Program-made: the position numbers and the translations under genes
Notes under the pieces: model-generated
What the model was told of the DNA's origin: nothing
Seen by the model: only the letters and a program-made list of their open reading frames with translations
The model's database searches: none
DNA from: Gnetum montanum
Lineage: Eukaryota; Streptophyta; Gnetopsida; Gnetales; Gnetaceae
Direction of reading: 5' to 3'
NCBI GenBank assembly: GCA_015680685.1
Contig: MNCI01004605.1
Coordinates: forward strand, 10,175 to 55,301
DNA: 45,127 nucleotides
In this document: one piece after another, positions 44,834-45,127 of the stretch
Numbering within the stretch: the first letter of the stretch is position 1
Layout of the letters: the number at the start of each line of letters is the position of its first letter

Positions 44834-44852
44834 ATCCTCGACAACAACGCCA
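44834..44852 (-). promoter_or_regulatory. M3 primer-binding site (tRNA-Asp type, decayed)
   Basis: Minus sense TGGCGTTGTTGTCGAGGAT; all differences from the tRNA-Asp complement are transitions. One base separates it from the LTR end at 44854. Confidence 0.85.
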
Positions 44853-44853
44853 A

Positions 44854-45127
44854 TGATGAGTGGCGAGGTACCCCTACACTCAACCATACGAATATAAGCA
44901 TTCACGCATGATCACATCAACCTCCACAAAAAGACTAGTTATGGTATTTAGATAGTTACACGTTGATCGTAGTTCGTTGTCTTCCCACATAGACTAGTAT
45001 TTGCTTTGTCATGTATGGTTTAGTCTAGAGTGAGGTGTATGATGTGGTCCTAAACTAGTGCTACTCCTAGACGCAATGGAAAATAACTTTGTTTTAAGCT
45101 AATAGGAAGTGAGAGAAGAGAATCTAC
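44854..45127 (-). mobile_element. M3 5' LTR (U5 part, runs off the window)
   Basis: The left edge TGATGAGTGGCGAGGTACCC is the reverse of the usual LTR end. It continues with CACTCAACCATACG and the block around ACTAAACCATACATGACAAAG (minus sense reversed), as in the other LTRs. U3 lies beyond the window. Confidence 0.88.

Overview
This window is nuclear DNA of a seed plant. It holds one intact-looking host gene with plant-type introns, many decayed Ty3/gypsy LTR retrotransposons of Athila-like type, and tRNA-derived SINEs. The long introns, strong AT bias and old, nested, stop-riddled elements would suit a gymnosperm or another large plant genome. That placement is inference; nothing here identifies a species.

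Layout. 1-560: pieces of two LTRs in opposite orientation. 560-6178: gene-poor DNA with an 0.8-0.9 kb segment present twice (1816-2690 and 3573-4376); the second copy ends in a consensus splice donor and probably supplies the 5' UTR of the host gene. 6179-10156: a three-exon coding region for mitochondrial ribosomal protein mL43 (119 residues, introns of about 3.5 kb and 91 bp). 10157-15189: non-coding DNA with a cluster of five related SINEs, one flanked by a perfect 17-bp target duplication. 15190-36588: a 21 kb retrotransposon complex. It starts with an inverted 3' end (M1). A long plus-strand element (E1) follows, with gag, protease, RT, RNase H, integrase, a conserved non-coding region, a third ORF and a 3' LTR. 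A second element with both LTRs (E2, 18484-26056) sits inside the E1 gag. 36589-38091: a pol fragment (E3). 38092-38928: a minus-strand LTR (M2). 39546-43222: a plus-strand gag-only element (E4), joined tail to tail to a minus-strand gag plus LTR (M3) that runs off the window.

How the parts relate. E1 shows the complete coding order. E2 and E4 keep LTR, tRNA-Asp-type primer site, gag and the long 3' non-coding region but lack pol, so they look like non-autonomous relatives. In E1 and E2 the third ORF is preceded by what looks like its own transcription unit: TATA box, leader, GT-AG intron and an ATG directly after the acceptor. The DNA just upstream of that TATA shares 11-13 bp words with LTR U3 sequences, matched to each subfamily. 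This possible second, U3-like internal promoter is the most interesting signal in the window. All retroelement reading frames are broken, mostly by stops where related proteins have Gln, Arg or Trp, as expected from C-to-T decay of methylated repeats.
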